This document shows positions 27,458 to 38,300 of a DNA stretch of 64,000 nt, piece after piece. Location of the stretch: the NCBI GenBank assembly GCA_040880585.1, contig JBBDID010000009.1, positions 102,686 to 166,685 of the forward strand. Reading direction: 5' to 3'. The position numbers and the translations under genes are program-made. The notes under the pieces are model-generated. The model did not search any database. It worked only from the letters and a program-made list of their open reading frames with translations, and was not told where the DNA came from. Every line of letters begins with the position of its first letter. The first letter of the stretch is position 1. The stretch comes from Paracrocinitomix sp040880585. GTDB lineage: Bacteria; Bacteroidota; Bacteroidia; Flavobacteriales_D; Crocinitomicaceae.

Positions 27458-30166
27458 ATGTGGTTTAAACTCTCCCAATTCATTCTCCGATTCAGGATTC
27501 TGATAGTCGCCTGTCTCTTAGGTATGTCAGCAGTTTTGGGCTATTTTGCTGTTACCAACATCAAGATTGATAATACCTATGGCACCATGCTGCCAAAAAA
27601 TTCTCAACCCAAAAAAGATTACCAATTATTAAAAAAGTCATTTGGCGGAAATGAATCCCTGCTCATATTTGCCATACAAACAGACGACTTGTATACGGTT
27701 GAAAAGTTTGGTGCCTGGTATGAAATGGGAGAGCGGATAAAGGAATTTGATGCTGTGGATTCTGTAGTTTCTGAAGCTCATGTTTACCAGCTAAAAAAAG
27801 ACACTTCTGCCGAAAAATTCTATTTCGATAAAATCGTCACTTCCAAACCGCAGCGTCAAGAAGAGGTAGATAGCATCTACAAAATGGTAAGGGGTAATCC
27901 TTTTTATGAGGGATTACTTTACAATGAAGAAACAGGAGCTTCACTCATGATGGCATTTGTTTCTGAAAGTATCATGCGTGATATCAAGACCGCAAATGTG
28001 TTGTTTGAAGTGGAAGCAGCAGCCAAAGAGTTTGAAAATGTATTGGGCGAGATCCGGATTTCAGGTATGCCACATATCCGTGTTGCGGTAGGGGCAAAAC
28101 TCAAAGGGGAGCTTGGTTTGTTTATCGGTTTATCGATTGGGATGACGTCTTTACTCTTGTACATCTTTTTCAGATCCCTTAAGATTGTTATGATTTGCAA
28201 TGTCGTGGTGATTTTTGGTGTGATTTGGTCGCTAGGCTCAATTGGTGCATTTGACTTCCAACTTTCTATTTTAATGGTATTGATCCCTCCTTTGATCATT
28301 GTCATTTCTATTCCTAATTGCATTTTTCTCATTAATCGATTTCATCAAGAAATTATTTCTCACGGTAACAAGGCCAAAGCTTTATCCAGGGTGATTCAAA
28401 AAATTGGTAACGCCACTTTTTTAACCAACCTTACAACGGCGCTTGGTTTTTCAACTTTTATTTTCACTAATTCTGAACGGTTAGTAGAGTTTGGAATTAT
28501 TGCTTCCATGAATATTCTGGCTGTTTTTATCCTCTCTATTACGATTCTTCCTATTATTTTGAGTTATTCCAAAATTCCAAAACCAAAGCACCTAAAACAT
28601 CTTGAAAAGCAGTGGCTTCACATGGCTGTTGAAAAATTAGAGTATTTGAGTTTATATAAAAGGAAATACGTTTACCTTGGAACCGTTTTATTGGTTATTG
28701 TTGCCCTTATTGGTACTTTCCAAATGAAAGCTACCGGCAATATTACCGGTGATCTTCCCAAAGACGATCCCATCACTACTGACCTTAAATTTATTGAAGA
28801 TAATTTTGGCGGCTCTATCCCCTTTGACATTATTCTCGATACAAAAGAGCCTAGTTCATTTTACAAGCGTTTTTCTGAGATCGATTCCGTTCAGCAATAT
28901 TTAGCTGAATACAAGGTTTTCTCAAAATCTATTTCTACCGCAGATGGTATTAAGTTGTTAAACATGGCCTACGGTGAAGGTGATCCGGATTATTTTGAAA
29001 TACCCTCTATTTCAAGACTCACTAAAATAAATAAATACATTAAGAATACAGCAAGTACTGCCGCCAGTAATACCTCCCTTTTAGATTCCAGTAAAACCCT
29101 TACCCGTATTTCTCTCCAAATTAAAGACACCGGCTCCTATAAAGTTCAGCAAATTGTTGATGCTATTCATCCAGCTATTTATCGCATCATCAATCCTCAC
29201 CAAGATTTTTTATTTACCAAATTAGCTGCCGTAAAATCAAAAAAAGGCAGTGATAAATGGACTTCTGTTCAAGAGATGTTTAAGCAGGTTCCTGCTATAG
29301 AAGTACAAATGGTCAAGAAATTTGATGTGTTTGATGAGAGTGAATTATTGCCTTTAATAGATCAAGCAGATTTCGACCAGAATTTGGAGCAGATTGTACG
29401 GGATTACGAATGGGGTATTATTATTACCGGAACATCTGTTGTTGCCTCCAATGGTACACAGTATTTGGTGACAAATCTTTTACTGTCTCTGGGTATTGCC
29501 ATTGTTTTGATCGGTTTTTTAATGGCTGTATTATTTCGGTCTTTCCGAATGGTGTTGGCTTCTCTGATTCCCAATTTTATCCCCTTACTCTTCACTGCCG
29601 GTGTGATGGGGTATGTTGGTATTCCAATTAAACCTTCTACTTTGTTGGTTTTTAGCATTGCTTTTGGTATTTCAGTAGATGATACGATCCATTTTTTAGC
29701 CAAATTCAGGCAAGAGATGAAGGTTTATCGACACGATCTCAGACGGTGTATTTTAATTGCCTTAAGAGAAACAGGAATTTCCATGATCTACACTTCAATT
29801 GTATTGTTTTTTGGATTTCTCATGTTTACCTTTTCACAGTTTGGAGGAACAAAAGCACTTGGATTACTGGTTTCACTTACCTTGCTGATCGCTATGTTTG
29901 CTAACTTGATGATTTTACCCAGTCTTTTACTGGGGATGGAAAAAAAATTGACCCACAAAGCCATGCGCGAACCTTTACTTCAACTTTACAATGAAGAAGA
30001 AGATATTGAACTGGATCATCTTGAAATTGAACAAACCCTTGCCCGCTATAAAGAAGAAGATACTAAAATTAAACCACAAAGCTCAGTGGAAAAAAATGGC
30101 GCTTCTGAAAATGACGAAAAGATAACGGATAAAGAAGAGACAAAAAAATCATCCGATCAACAATAA
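27458..30166 (+). CDS. MMPL/RND-family exporter
   Basis: 902 aa, two homologous halves of one N-terminal TM, a large periplasmic loop and five TMs (about 200-370 and 690-840). A charged conserved TM stretch appears in each half (VSIPNCIFLINRFHQE; FGISVDDTIHFLAKFRQE), as in RND proteins that move lipids or hydrophobic molecules using the proton gradient. There is no sign of a tripartite partner next to it. The last 70 residues form a highly charged cytoplasmic tail (EEEDIELDHLEIEQ and KEETKKSSDQQ). Substrate unknown; the following gene makes an isoprenoid, which is only suggestive. Confidence 0.88.
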   Translation: MWFKLSQFILRFRILIVACLLGMSAVLGYFAVTNIKIDNTYGTMLPKNSQPKKDYQLLKKSFGGNESLLIFAIQTDDLYTVEKFGAWYEMGERIKEFDAVDSVVSEAHVYQLKKDTSAEKFYFDKIVTSKPQRQEEVDSIYKMVRGNPFYEGLLYNEETGASLMMAFVSESIMRDIKTANVLFEVEAAAKEFENVLGEIRISGMPHIRVAVGAKLKGELGLFIGLSIGMTSLLLYIFFRSLKIVMICNVVVIFGVIWSLGSIGAFDFQLSILMVLIPPLIIVISIPNCIFLINRFHQEIISHGNKAKALSRVIQKIGNATFLTNLTTALGFSTFIFTNSERLVEFGIIASMNILAVFILSITILPIILSYSKIPKPKHLKHLEKQWLHMAVEKLEYLSLYKRKYVYLGTVLLVIVALIGTFQMKATGNITGDLPKDDPITTDLKFIEDNFGGSIPFDIILDTKEPSSFYKRFSEIDSVQQYLAEYKVFSKSISTADGIKLLNMAYGEGDPDYFEIPSISRLTKINKYIKNTASTAASNTSLLDSSKTLTRISLQIKDTGSYKVQQIVDAIHPAIYRIINPHQDFLFTKLAAVKSKKGSDKWTSVQEMFKQVPAIEVQMVKKFDVFDESELLPLIDQADFDQNLEQIVRDYEWGIIITGTSVVASNGTQYLVTNLLLSLGIAIVLIGFLMAVLFRSFRMVLASLIPNFIPLLFTAGVMGYVGIPIKPSTLLVFSIAFGISVDDTIHFLAKFRQEMKVYRHDLRRCILIALRETGISMIYTSIVLFFGFLMFTFSQFGGTKALGLLVSLTLLIAMFANLMILPSLLLGMEKKLTHKAMREPLLQLYNEEEDIELDHLEIEQTLARYKEEDTKIKPQSSVEKNGASENDEKITDKEETKKSSDQQ

Positions 30167-30200
30167 AATCTGAACAAAATTTGCGCTAAGTTGTTCACTT

Positions 30201-31202
30201 ATGAAGAAAGCAGAAAATCTATCAGAAATGCTCAGTAAGCTGGAGTCTTATCGCAACTTTATTTCGGACGAAATCGCTAATACGGAATTCCCGTCAACCC
30301 CATCAAAATTATATGAGCCGTTACGTTACATCCTTGGTTTGGGAGGTAAACGTATGCGTCCGATTTTATCTATGATGGCCTGCGAACTATTTTCAGGAGA
30401 ATATCAGGATGCAAAAAATGCAGCTATGGGAGTTGAAATATTCCACAATTTCACCTTGATCCATGATGATATTATGGATGAAGCTCCTTTACGAAGAGGG
30501 AAAGAAACCGTTCACAAAAAATGGAATGAAAGAGTGGGGATTCTTAGTGGAGATGCCTTGATGATCGAATCGTATAAGCGTTTGGGTACGTATCGTCCTG
30601 AAATTCTTCCGCGCTTATTAAAACTATACAACATCACAGCTATTGAAGTTTGTGAGGGTCAACAAATGGACATGGATTTTGAAAAGTCAGATCATGTATC
30701 CATTGAAGACTACTTGCGCATGATTCGGTTGAAAACTGCCGTTTTGCTGGGTTGTAGTTTAAAATTAGGGGCGATAGTAGGAGGAGCATCCGAAAAAGAA
30801 GCTCAGGATCTTTATGATTTTGGTGCTAATCTTGGCATTGCTTTTCAATTACAAGATGATATTCTGGATGTGTATGCCGACCAAAATAAATTTGGAAAAC
30901 AAGTGGGAGGAGATATTATCGCCAATAAAAAAACGTATTTATTACTTACCGCTCTTGATACAGCGAATGCTGATCAGTTAAAACGACTGCAGAAATTGTT
31001 GTTTGATGAAACAGATAAAGAAAAGAAAGTAAGGGGAGTAAAAGAGATTTACGCCGAATTAAACATCCGCAAAAAAGCAGAGCAACAAATGGAAATTTTT
31101 TATCATACCGCCTTGCAAAACTTAGACGCGATTCAGGTAGAAACATCAAAAAAAGAACCTTTGAGAAACATTGCTGCCTTTCTCTTATCACGAGAATCAT
31201 AG
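30201..31202 (+). CDS. Short-chain polyprenyl diphosphate synthase (GGPP-type)
   Basis: 333-aa trans-prenyltransferase with FARM DDIMDEAPLRRG and SARM DDILDVYAD. Compared with the synthase at 14301, the residue five before the first Asp is Phe (HNFTLIHDD), and the FARM has no two-residue insert. By family rules this blocks chain growth near C20, so geranylgeranyl (or farnesyl) diphosphate is the likely product, feeding longer isoprenoids or carotenoids. It follows the MMPL gene by 34 bp and may be co-transcribed with it. Confidence 0.9.
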   Translation: MKKAENLSEMLSKLESYRNFISDEIANTEFPSTPSKLYEPLRYILGLGGKRMRPILSMMACELFSGEYQDAKNAAMGVEIFHNFTLIHDDIMDEAPLRRGKETVHKKWNERVGILSGDALMIESYKRLGTYRPEILPRLLKLYNITAIEVCEGQQMDMDFEKSDHVSIEDYLRMIRLKTAVLLGCSLKLGAIVGGASEKEAQDLYDFGANLGIAFQLQDDILDVYADQNKFGKQVGGDIIANKKTYLLLTALDTANADQLKRLQKLLFDETDKEKKVRGVKEIYAELNIRKKAEQQMEIFYHTALQNLDAIQVETSKKEPLRNIAAFLLSRES

Positions 31203-31300
31203 TCTTTTTTTTTACCGTTCACTCAAAAGCAAATACACTTTATACATTTTCTACAAATTTCTACCAACCTCAACTAAAAAACGCTCGTGTTATAAAGTAT

Positions 31301-31837
31301 ATGAGAGAGGTAGTAGTGATTGGTATAATGATTGTTTTTTTTGCATCCTGCGGAAAGCAACCTCCTGTACAAAAATTACCATCCCCAACACAATCCGGAG
31401 AACATACGCTGGGCTTTTATTTAAATGGTTCACCCTGGATTCCTTACGACAGGGGGAGACATGAAATATTTGAATTGCCAAAACCAATTTTAACAGAAGA
31501 CGGAATTCTTAAAATATCTGCTACCCGTATTGATCCCGCTAACAGTTCCAGAAGTTGGTTTTGTATAGAAACAGACAGTTGTTGTGCAGAAATCGGACGG
31601 TATGCATTGTCTAGTCATTTGTGTACTTCTCCCTATCAAACTTTCTATTACGGTCAGAACAAAGACCTTCCTTCAGAGAATTATGAGATAGACCGTTCTC
31701 AACCACATTATATGGATATTACTTCTATCAATCGATCATTAAAGATCATCTCCGGGTCATTTGAGTTTGATGCCATCAGTGAAAGCAACCAACGAATTGA
31801 AGTACGCTCCGGCAGGTTTGATTTAAACTATGAATAA
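31301..31837 (+). CDS. Hypothetical lipoprotein
   Basis: 178 aa with a lipoprotein signal (MREVVVIGIMIVFFASCGK, Cys17). The mature part begins with a GFYLNGSPWIPYDRG segment, as in small Bacteroidota lipoproteins of the DUF5025/DUF6252 kind, followed by beta-rich sequence with a CCAEIGRYAL patch. No catalytic motif. Function not recognised. Confidence 0.75.
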   Translation: MREVVVIGIMIVFFASCGKQPPVQKLPSPTQSGEHTLGFYLNGSPWIPYDRGRHEIFELPKPILTEDGILKISATRIDPANSSRSWFCIETDSCCAEIGRYALSSHLCTSPYQTFYYGQNKDLPSENYEIDRSQPHYMDITSINRSLKIISGSFEFDAISESNQRIEVRSGRFDLNYE

Positions 31838-31842
31838 GCTAT

Positions 31843-31867
31843 GAGCTTGTCGACTTTTGACAAGCTC
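31843..31867. terminator. Hairpin between convergent genes
   Basis: GAGCTTGTC / GACAAGCTC, 9-bp perfect stem with a short loop. It sits between two convergent stop codons, but neither side has a good T-tract, so its use as an intrinsic terminator is uncertain. Confidence 0.5.
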
Positions 31868-32322
31868 TATAAAATGATTTTTCCGTTTATCCAATTCGGA
31901 TCTAAATTTGCCTTGTATTTTTTATAAAAGTTGATGGCCGGCTCATTCCAATCTAACACTTGCCATTCAAATCTTTTCGCTCCATTGGATCGGGCGATTT
32001 TAAGTAGCTCATCAAACAAAGCAGTTCCAATTTCTGAACGTCTTTCTGCTTCCGTCACCAGCAGGTCTTCCAAATAAAGGCTCTTCCCTTTCCAGGTGGA
32101 ATAGGAAGTATAAAAAAGTGCAAAGCCTACTATCTGTTCTTTTTTTTCTGCTACGATACAACTAAAAAGTGGTGGATCACTAAAGCCATCCCGGATCAAT
32201 TGCTCAACGGTATTCGTTAATTGGTGTTCTTCTTTTTCATAAATCGCCAATTCGCGGATGAGTTGATGTACTTGCGGCATATCCTGTTTTTTCGCAGGTC
32301 GAATGTGAAAAGATCTGTTCAT
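31867..32322 (-). CDS. GNAT-family N-acetyltransferase
   Basis: 151-aa acetyl-CoA-dependent transferase. N-terminal IRPAKKQDMPQVHQLIRELAIYE, then the acetyl-CoA loop region LLVTEAERRSEIGTALFDELLKIA and a C-terminal WQVLDWNEPAINFYKKYKA. The ELAxYEK and YLEDLLV pattern is like spermidine/spermine acetyltransferase-type members (SAT1-like), but the true substrate is unknown. It lies upstream of the sprA 3' region on the same strand orientation but reads away from it, separated by 27 bp. Confidence 0.9.
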   Translation of the reverse strand: MNRSFHIRPAKKQDMPQVHQLIRELAIYEKEEHQLTNTVEQLIRDGFSDPPLFSCIVAEKKEQIVGFALFYTSYSTWKGKSLYLEDLLVTEAERRSEIGTALFDELLKIARSNGAKRFEWQVLDWNEPAINFYKKYKANLDPNWINGKIIL

Positions 32323-32349
32323 GATTCAAAAATAGAAATATACAGGAAT

Positions 32350-35300
32350 CTACTGCGCCAGATTGAATCGAAGTGATATTCCGGTTGCGGTATTTGCCGT
32401 AGGATAAGCGTTAGAAAGTACCGGTGTATTCACTACCCGATCAAAGTAATAAGCCACATTCAAATTAGGGCCGATATTATAATCCACTCTGAATTTTACG
32501 GAATACATGCTTTGTCCTGAGGTGGGTTGATTGGTGTCTTCAATGATGTTTCTACTCACCGAAATGTTATTTCTTATTGATAAATCAAATCTTAAATTCA
32601 AATCGCTTTCCGGTTTTTCACCCATGAAGTTAAATGGTAATTTCACTTTAGAAAATTTATATCCGGCGCCTATCACCCATTCGTTTCCTCGCATTTCTGT
32701 GATTTGCATGTTTGGGACATTTAAAGCAAGAGATCTGTCCCGTTTAAATTCAATCCCGGTAATTAGACCATTTTTACCAATGATCCAGGTAGCGTCAATT
32801 CCAAGAAAAGGTGCAAATTGTTCAGTAATGGTAACAGATGCGATTTGTTTTCCGGCGATAAAGTTACCGGATGCATCCCTTTGCTGAACCCCATTTTCAT
32901 CAAATGCAGCGAGGTTGGTTTGATAATTAGAAACAGAAACGCTTGAACGGTAGGCATGCTTCAAGGTGAAGTTTCGCACATATTTTTTCATGAACTTAAA
33001 CTTTGATAAACCATTGTATCGGATATCCCAATTTGGAAGCGGAATGGCTTTAAACACATCAAAAAACTTGTCTCCTGCCCCTCTTCCGGTATAGGCACCC
33101 AAAAATGAGCCGATCAAAACATCTTGCTGATTAGCACCATATCCATCATAAAAACCGTTATTCTCAAGAGAAGTATTGGCTTTTTCACCCAGTTGTGCTG
33201 ACACTTGTGTACGCATATCTCTCATCTCAGTAAACACCTTATCCATATACAGTGAATCTAAATTGGTGAATGCTGTTTTCCAGGTGATGGTGGTAAAATT
33301 GATCGATCCACTGCTTACCTGATTTTGATGCGCCCAATCTGGGGTGGGTAAAGAATCGTCATACCTGAAAAAACTATTGTCATTTTCATTGAATTTTCGA
33401 TCTACAGTCAAACTAATTGAGAGGTCTTTCAGTGGCTCTAGCTGCACTCTTCCGTTGATGGATTGTGAATGAGTGATGGTATGCTGTAAGTTCAATTCAG
33501 GGTACTGCACTAACCAACCGTTATCAGCTGCCCAACGTGCAAAATCTGATTGTCCTCCCCAAATATCTGTCGGTCTTCCAAATACATCCCGGTTTTGTGT
33601 GCCACTTACAAATGCAAAAGAAGGTGCTCCAAACTCATCCGGGTTGGCCGGGTTTTTACCCATACCTAATATGTTTGTCTGTCCCGCAAAACCAGGCAAC
33701 AACATTCCATCCGTTTCTGTATACGAAAAAGAGATGTTTTGTACACTCATCACCATTCGTCCGGCTATTTTTTCAGGAATTGTCACCTCTCGCTCTTCTC
33801 GTTTTTTCTTACGTTCTTCCCGTCTTTTCTTGCGTTCTTCTTTTTTCTTTCTTTTTTTGAAGTATTTTTTACGGGCTTTTTCATATTCTTCCCGCTCCAT
33901 TTCTTTCTCTTTGAGCCATTCATCTGAAGGATCTTCCGGCCAATTCTTCTTGTCTTCCATCTCTTGCTTTCTCTGTGCGTTTTTATCGTCTCGATTTGAG
34001 CCACCCCTTCCGGTTCTACCGCCTCGACCTCCACGTCCGTCATTATTTATTTTTTTCAGGTACCCCACCTTGTTGTACAGATTCAGCATGTTCATCTGCC
34101 CATTTACACTAAAGTTCCTGGAATTTTGTATGGTGTTTCCATAACGCGGCTGAGCCAGCGGCGCCCGTTGCCAATCATAACTCCCTCTCATTTTAACATT
34201 TGCTGATATCCAATCTGTCAATGGAATTTTGTTCAGCGGAAGGTTGTAGGTAATATTATAAGCATGTCCATAATTCAAATTGTATCCTCCAATTCCTACT
34301 GTATCAGCTCCACTTCTGGGGGTAAATGCACTTTTAAAACTGCGGATGAACTCATCATAATTTTGCGAAATCCCGGGGTCACTGTCATTTCGATCAATAA
34401 TACCGGCAGGTTCAGGGATAATAGATGCATTATTGGCTGAAAAAGTGAATTTCAGTTGTTTGGTAAAGTCGTATTTCAGATCATAATTTCTGGTCCAGGT
34501 AAAGTTTTTCAGTACTGTAGGGTCAAACACCGGAGCCAATGTATCCGCAATGTTTCGGTTTTGCCGTTGATTATACATTCGGGTCAGGTCATTGCTGAAA
34601 CTAAATGCCTTGGGTCCCAAATTAAAGTTGATGTCTTTAATGATTCTGAACCACTGTGATTTTTTAAAGAGTTTGACGTTTTTAAAAGGCTCTATTTCAA
34701 TAGGTTTACTAGAGTAGACATAAACGAGATTTCCCCTCCAGGTTCTTGTACGGTCATACTCGGTATTCATATCCCTTCGATACAATTCGTTGTAAGAGTA
34801 TGTTGCCGACCAGTTTTCAACATCCCAAAAATGCACTTCTTTTCCTGCCGGTCGTTCTTTACGCACATTTGTAAAGTTGTAGGCTTTTCTAATGGTGACA
34901 TCCCGTATCAATTTCAGTCGTTCTTTTCGTACTTCGGGGTCTACTATTCGATCCATTCTTACATCCGGCGCCAATAAATCAAACTGCGGATCTACCGCTC
35001 CTGCAGAATAACCAAAATAAAAAGGTACCCGTAAATTGAGTTTAGAACCAAAAAACTGTCCCAGTTGTACATTTGTAGAAAAATCGACTGACTTTTGGGT
35101 ATCTCTCTGTCTTTCACTTACTTTCTTTTCAATGCTTCCCCAGTTAGGTGTTGAATAGTTTCCAGCGACATTAACAGAGGCAAAATCGGCCAGTTGCATA
35201 CTTACTCTGGCGGTAGATGCCCAGCCACCTTGTTGATCAAAATCCGTCAATCGCAATTCGTTAACCCATACTTCAGCACACTTATCCAATCCGTCTTCTG

Positions 35301-38300
35301 CGTCCATCCAGGGATGATCCGTGTCCTTTCCGGGATTCCGCACCCCAATCATAATTGTTCTTAAGCCCTGAAGGTTTGGATTTCCTTTTACTTTCATTCT
35401 CGTGACGACACCTTGATCATTTTCAGGGCGCACCTCTACATATTCTTGATTGATGGGAACTCCCATTCCATCTCTTTTTATTTTCAATTCGATCAAGGTA
35501 TCAAAAATCACCTCCATATTGTTGAGTTCAGGCCAAATGATTTCAGCATTCCCTTCTGTTCCCTGTGTCCCCCATGGTGTGAGTTTTAACGGTATTTCAT
35601 ATTCGTAATAGTTGTTATCAAAATCGGTTCCCAAACGGATGAATACGGTTAACTGATCGTCCTGTAATGCGTATTGATCATTTCTGGCTTCCCCATGAAT
35701 AAACATCTTTAATTTTTTGTAAGAGCGGATATCAAACGTTACGTTTTTATAGGCCGCTTTGGATTCTCCATCTCTCAATCCACACACTTCAAATGACAAG
35801 GACTGTTCATTTAATTGTCGCAAATTGATAGATCCCTGATCTTGTTCCCTGATAATTCCAGGAGGGATGGCGTAACCCACCGGATCTTTTTGCTCATTCT
35901 CTTCCAGGTTCACCGCAGCAATATTAAACTCAGTTGTATTCGGATCGGTTACAATGGTTTCTCCCGGCTCACTAATATCATCCAGGTATTTTCTCCATTC
36001 TCCCCGGATTAATTCCAATTTGGCAAATCGCAACACTAGCGGATGATCAAACTCTTTCATATACATACGAATAAAACGGATCGATCTGAAATCATTGATT
36101 CCGTTTATGCGCGACTCAAATTCTTCAATGGGGATTTTAAACTGGTACCAGGTTTCTTCCTTGTCTTCACAAACGGTTACTGTTTGAGAGTTTGTAATAT
36201 AATTTTTTCCCACTGTCATATCCTGCGGTCGTAAGCTAACACGGTACTGGAAATAACTCTCTGTTTCAGAAAGGTTATTGTCCTGATTTAAATCTTCAAT
36301 GTCAGGAACGGTAGTTGCCTGAATTGTATATCCGGCACCCCCGGTAATAGAGTCTGACATCTCAGAGGTGGGAGAATTGCCCTCCATCCCATTAAAGTTT
36401 TTGTACCGACGTACAATATCGTGCTCTTGATTATCATGTTCATTTGCCAGATAATACTGATAGTTATCTGAAGAGGGGTCAGCTAATAGTTTATTTTTTG
36501 CCTCTACAGAAAGGGCAGATGAATTTACCCAGTCTATAAAGTCGCTAAATTTTTTAACCTCATCATTATCATTAAATCCATCTAACCCAACATCCTGAAA
36601 TTTCCGAGATTCTACATTATTATCAAATGCATTTACAATCACCTGTTGGTTGTAAATCATTGCCCAATCTGTTGTGTCATAATCTCCCGGATCAAAGTTG
36701 GAGCTTGTCGGTAACCCATTTTCAAAGCTCTTTCTTGAATCCGGTAAAATATCTTCAGAGATGTTTCCCAAATTAAAATAAAGGTCTCCCCCTCCGAGAT
36801 TCTCAGACTGAGCATTTGTAGCATCATCATTAAATGGATCCAGTAACCAAAACTGAATGAATTGAACATTTGCCGTTTCAAAATTGGTGGTTGTCAGTGC
36901 CCGCATTACTCCTGACCAACGATCTTCAGGATTGGTAAAATTTCCGTCTGAATCGATATATGTCGAAGTGGTATCATAGTTATACTGCCCTCTTTCTGTC
37001 GGATAATAGGCCAAATCAAGCACCGGGATATTATTAAGCGTTCCCTGAACCGGGTTAAACTGAGGGAAAAGGTCGGTTTGCCCTAAAATATGCATGCGGG
37101 AATCACATTGTATACTATCATTATCCTTAACGTGATCCGGTGTTACATTTGAATTTTGGTAAAATGTAGTAGGGTCTACCACATACCAGGCTAGTTTAGA
37201 ACGGTTAAATCCCTGACCCAAACCCAAAGAGGCGTCTGCCTCAGGAAACATTGATTGCTGTCCTTGCGGAACAGATGCCAGTTTCCAGGTGCCAAATGTT
37301 TTGATGTCAATGGCAGACTGACTTCCTTCAAAACCGTCAACATAAGAGATTCCTTCTTTAGAAATGGCCCGTTGCGTTCCCGGAATCAGGTAAGCAAATT
37401 CACCGTAGGCATTAATGTTGGATTTTTCTTTTGTTGATATAATCGGTAAAAAATCGACCATTTTTGTCAGAAACGGCACTTCTTTTCGGTAAGTTATATC
37501 TGTGCCTACCACAGTATTACTAATGGGTTCATCTCCTATATTTACTTTTTGAGTAAGTGGTTTTTCGGTAAGGTTCATCACCGTAGCTCCCCAATTAAAA
37601 TCTTTATTGAATTCATAGTTAAAGTGCGCCCCCACTAAAGATTTTTGTTGAAAACCAAATAGCGAATTGCTCTCTAACTGCACTTTAATCGGTGTTCCGG
37701 CTTCTAATATCCCCTGATTGAGAATTTTCACCCTTCCCAGATTATAATCTACCGTATAATCCGTCCCTTCTGTCAACTTTACTCCTCCCGCAGTTACTGT
37801 AACACTCCCTTCAGGTACATTCAGGGAATTTAATGAAATATCAGAGCTTACAGATGATTTATATTCTCCCTTTATTCTGAATCGATTTTTATTGGGTATT
37901 TGTTGCGCTGCGGTTTTAGTAGAGTCGTAAAGTTCATGAAAAACAATTCCGTCTACTTGTAAAGGAGCTAATTGGTTGGAGGCATCCAGTTTCTTTTTTA
38001 GTGTTTTTCCAAAAGGCTCAATGGTGGTGAAGTACACTCTTCCGGTTCTGGGATCTAATGTTCCTCCGTTGGTGGCTCGGTTTCCTTCATACTGTATCGC
38101 AACAAAGTCAAACCGCCCGTCCGGCTGCAGGTTTTGTTGTAAATTGAGGCGATCCAATTCTAATTGTTGGATCAGTAGTTTATCTTTTACTCCATCATAG
38201 GGTAGATAATTCACATCTACAGATGTTTGAGGATTATTGTAAAAAATATCCAGAATAAAGTCATTTTGACTGACCTGATAAGCCCCGATCGAATAGACGT

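Noticed and set aside
33473..34144. 223-aa plus-strand frame opposite sprA
   Set aside because: Ser/Phe/Leu-rich shadow of the charged SprA insert, with no signal or homology.
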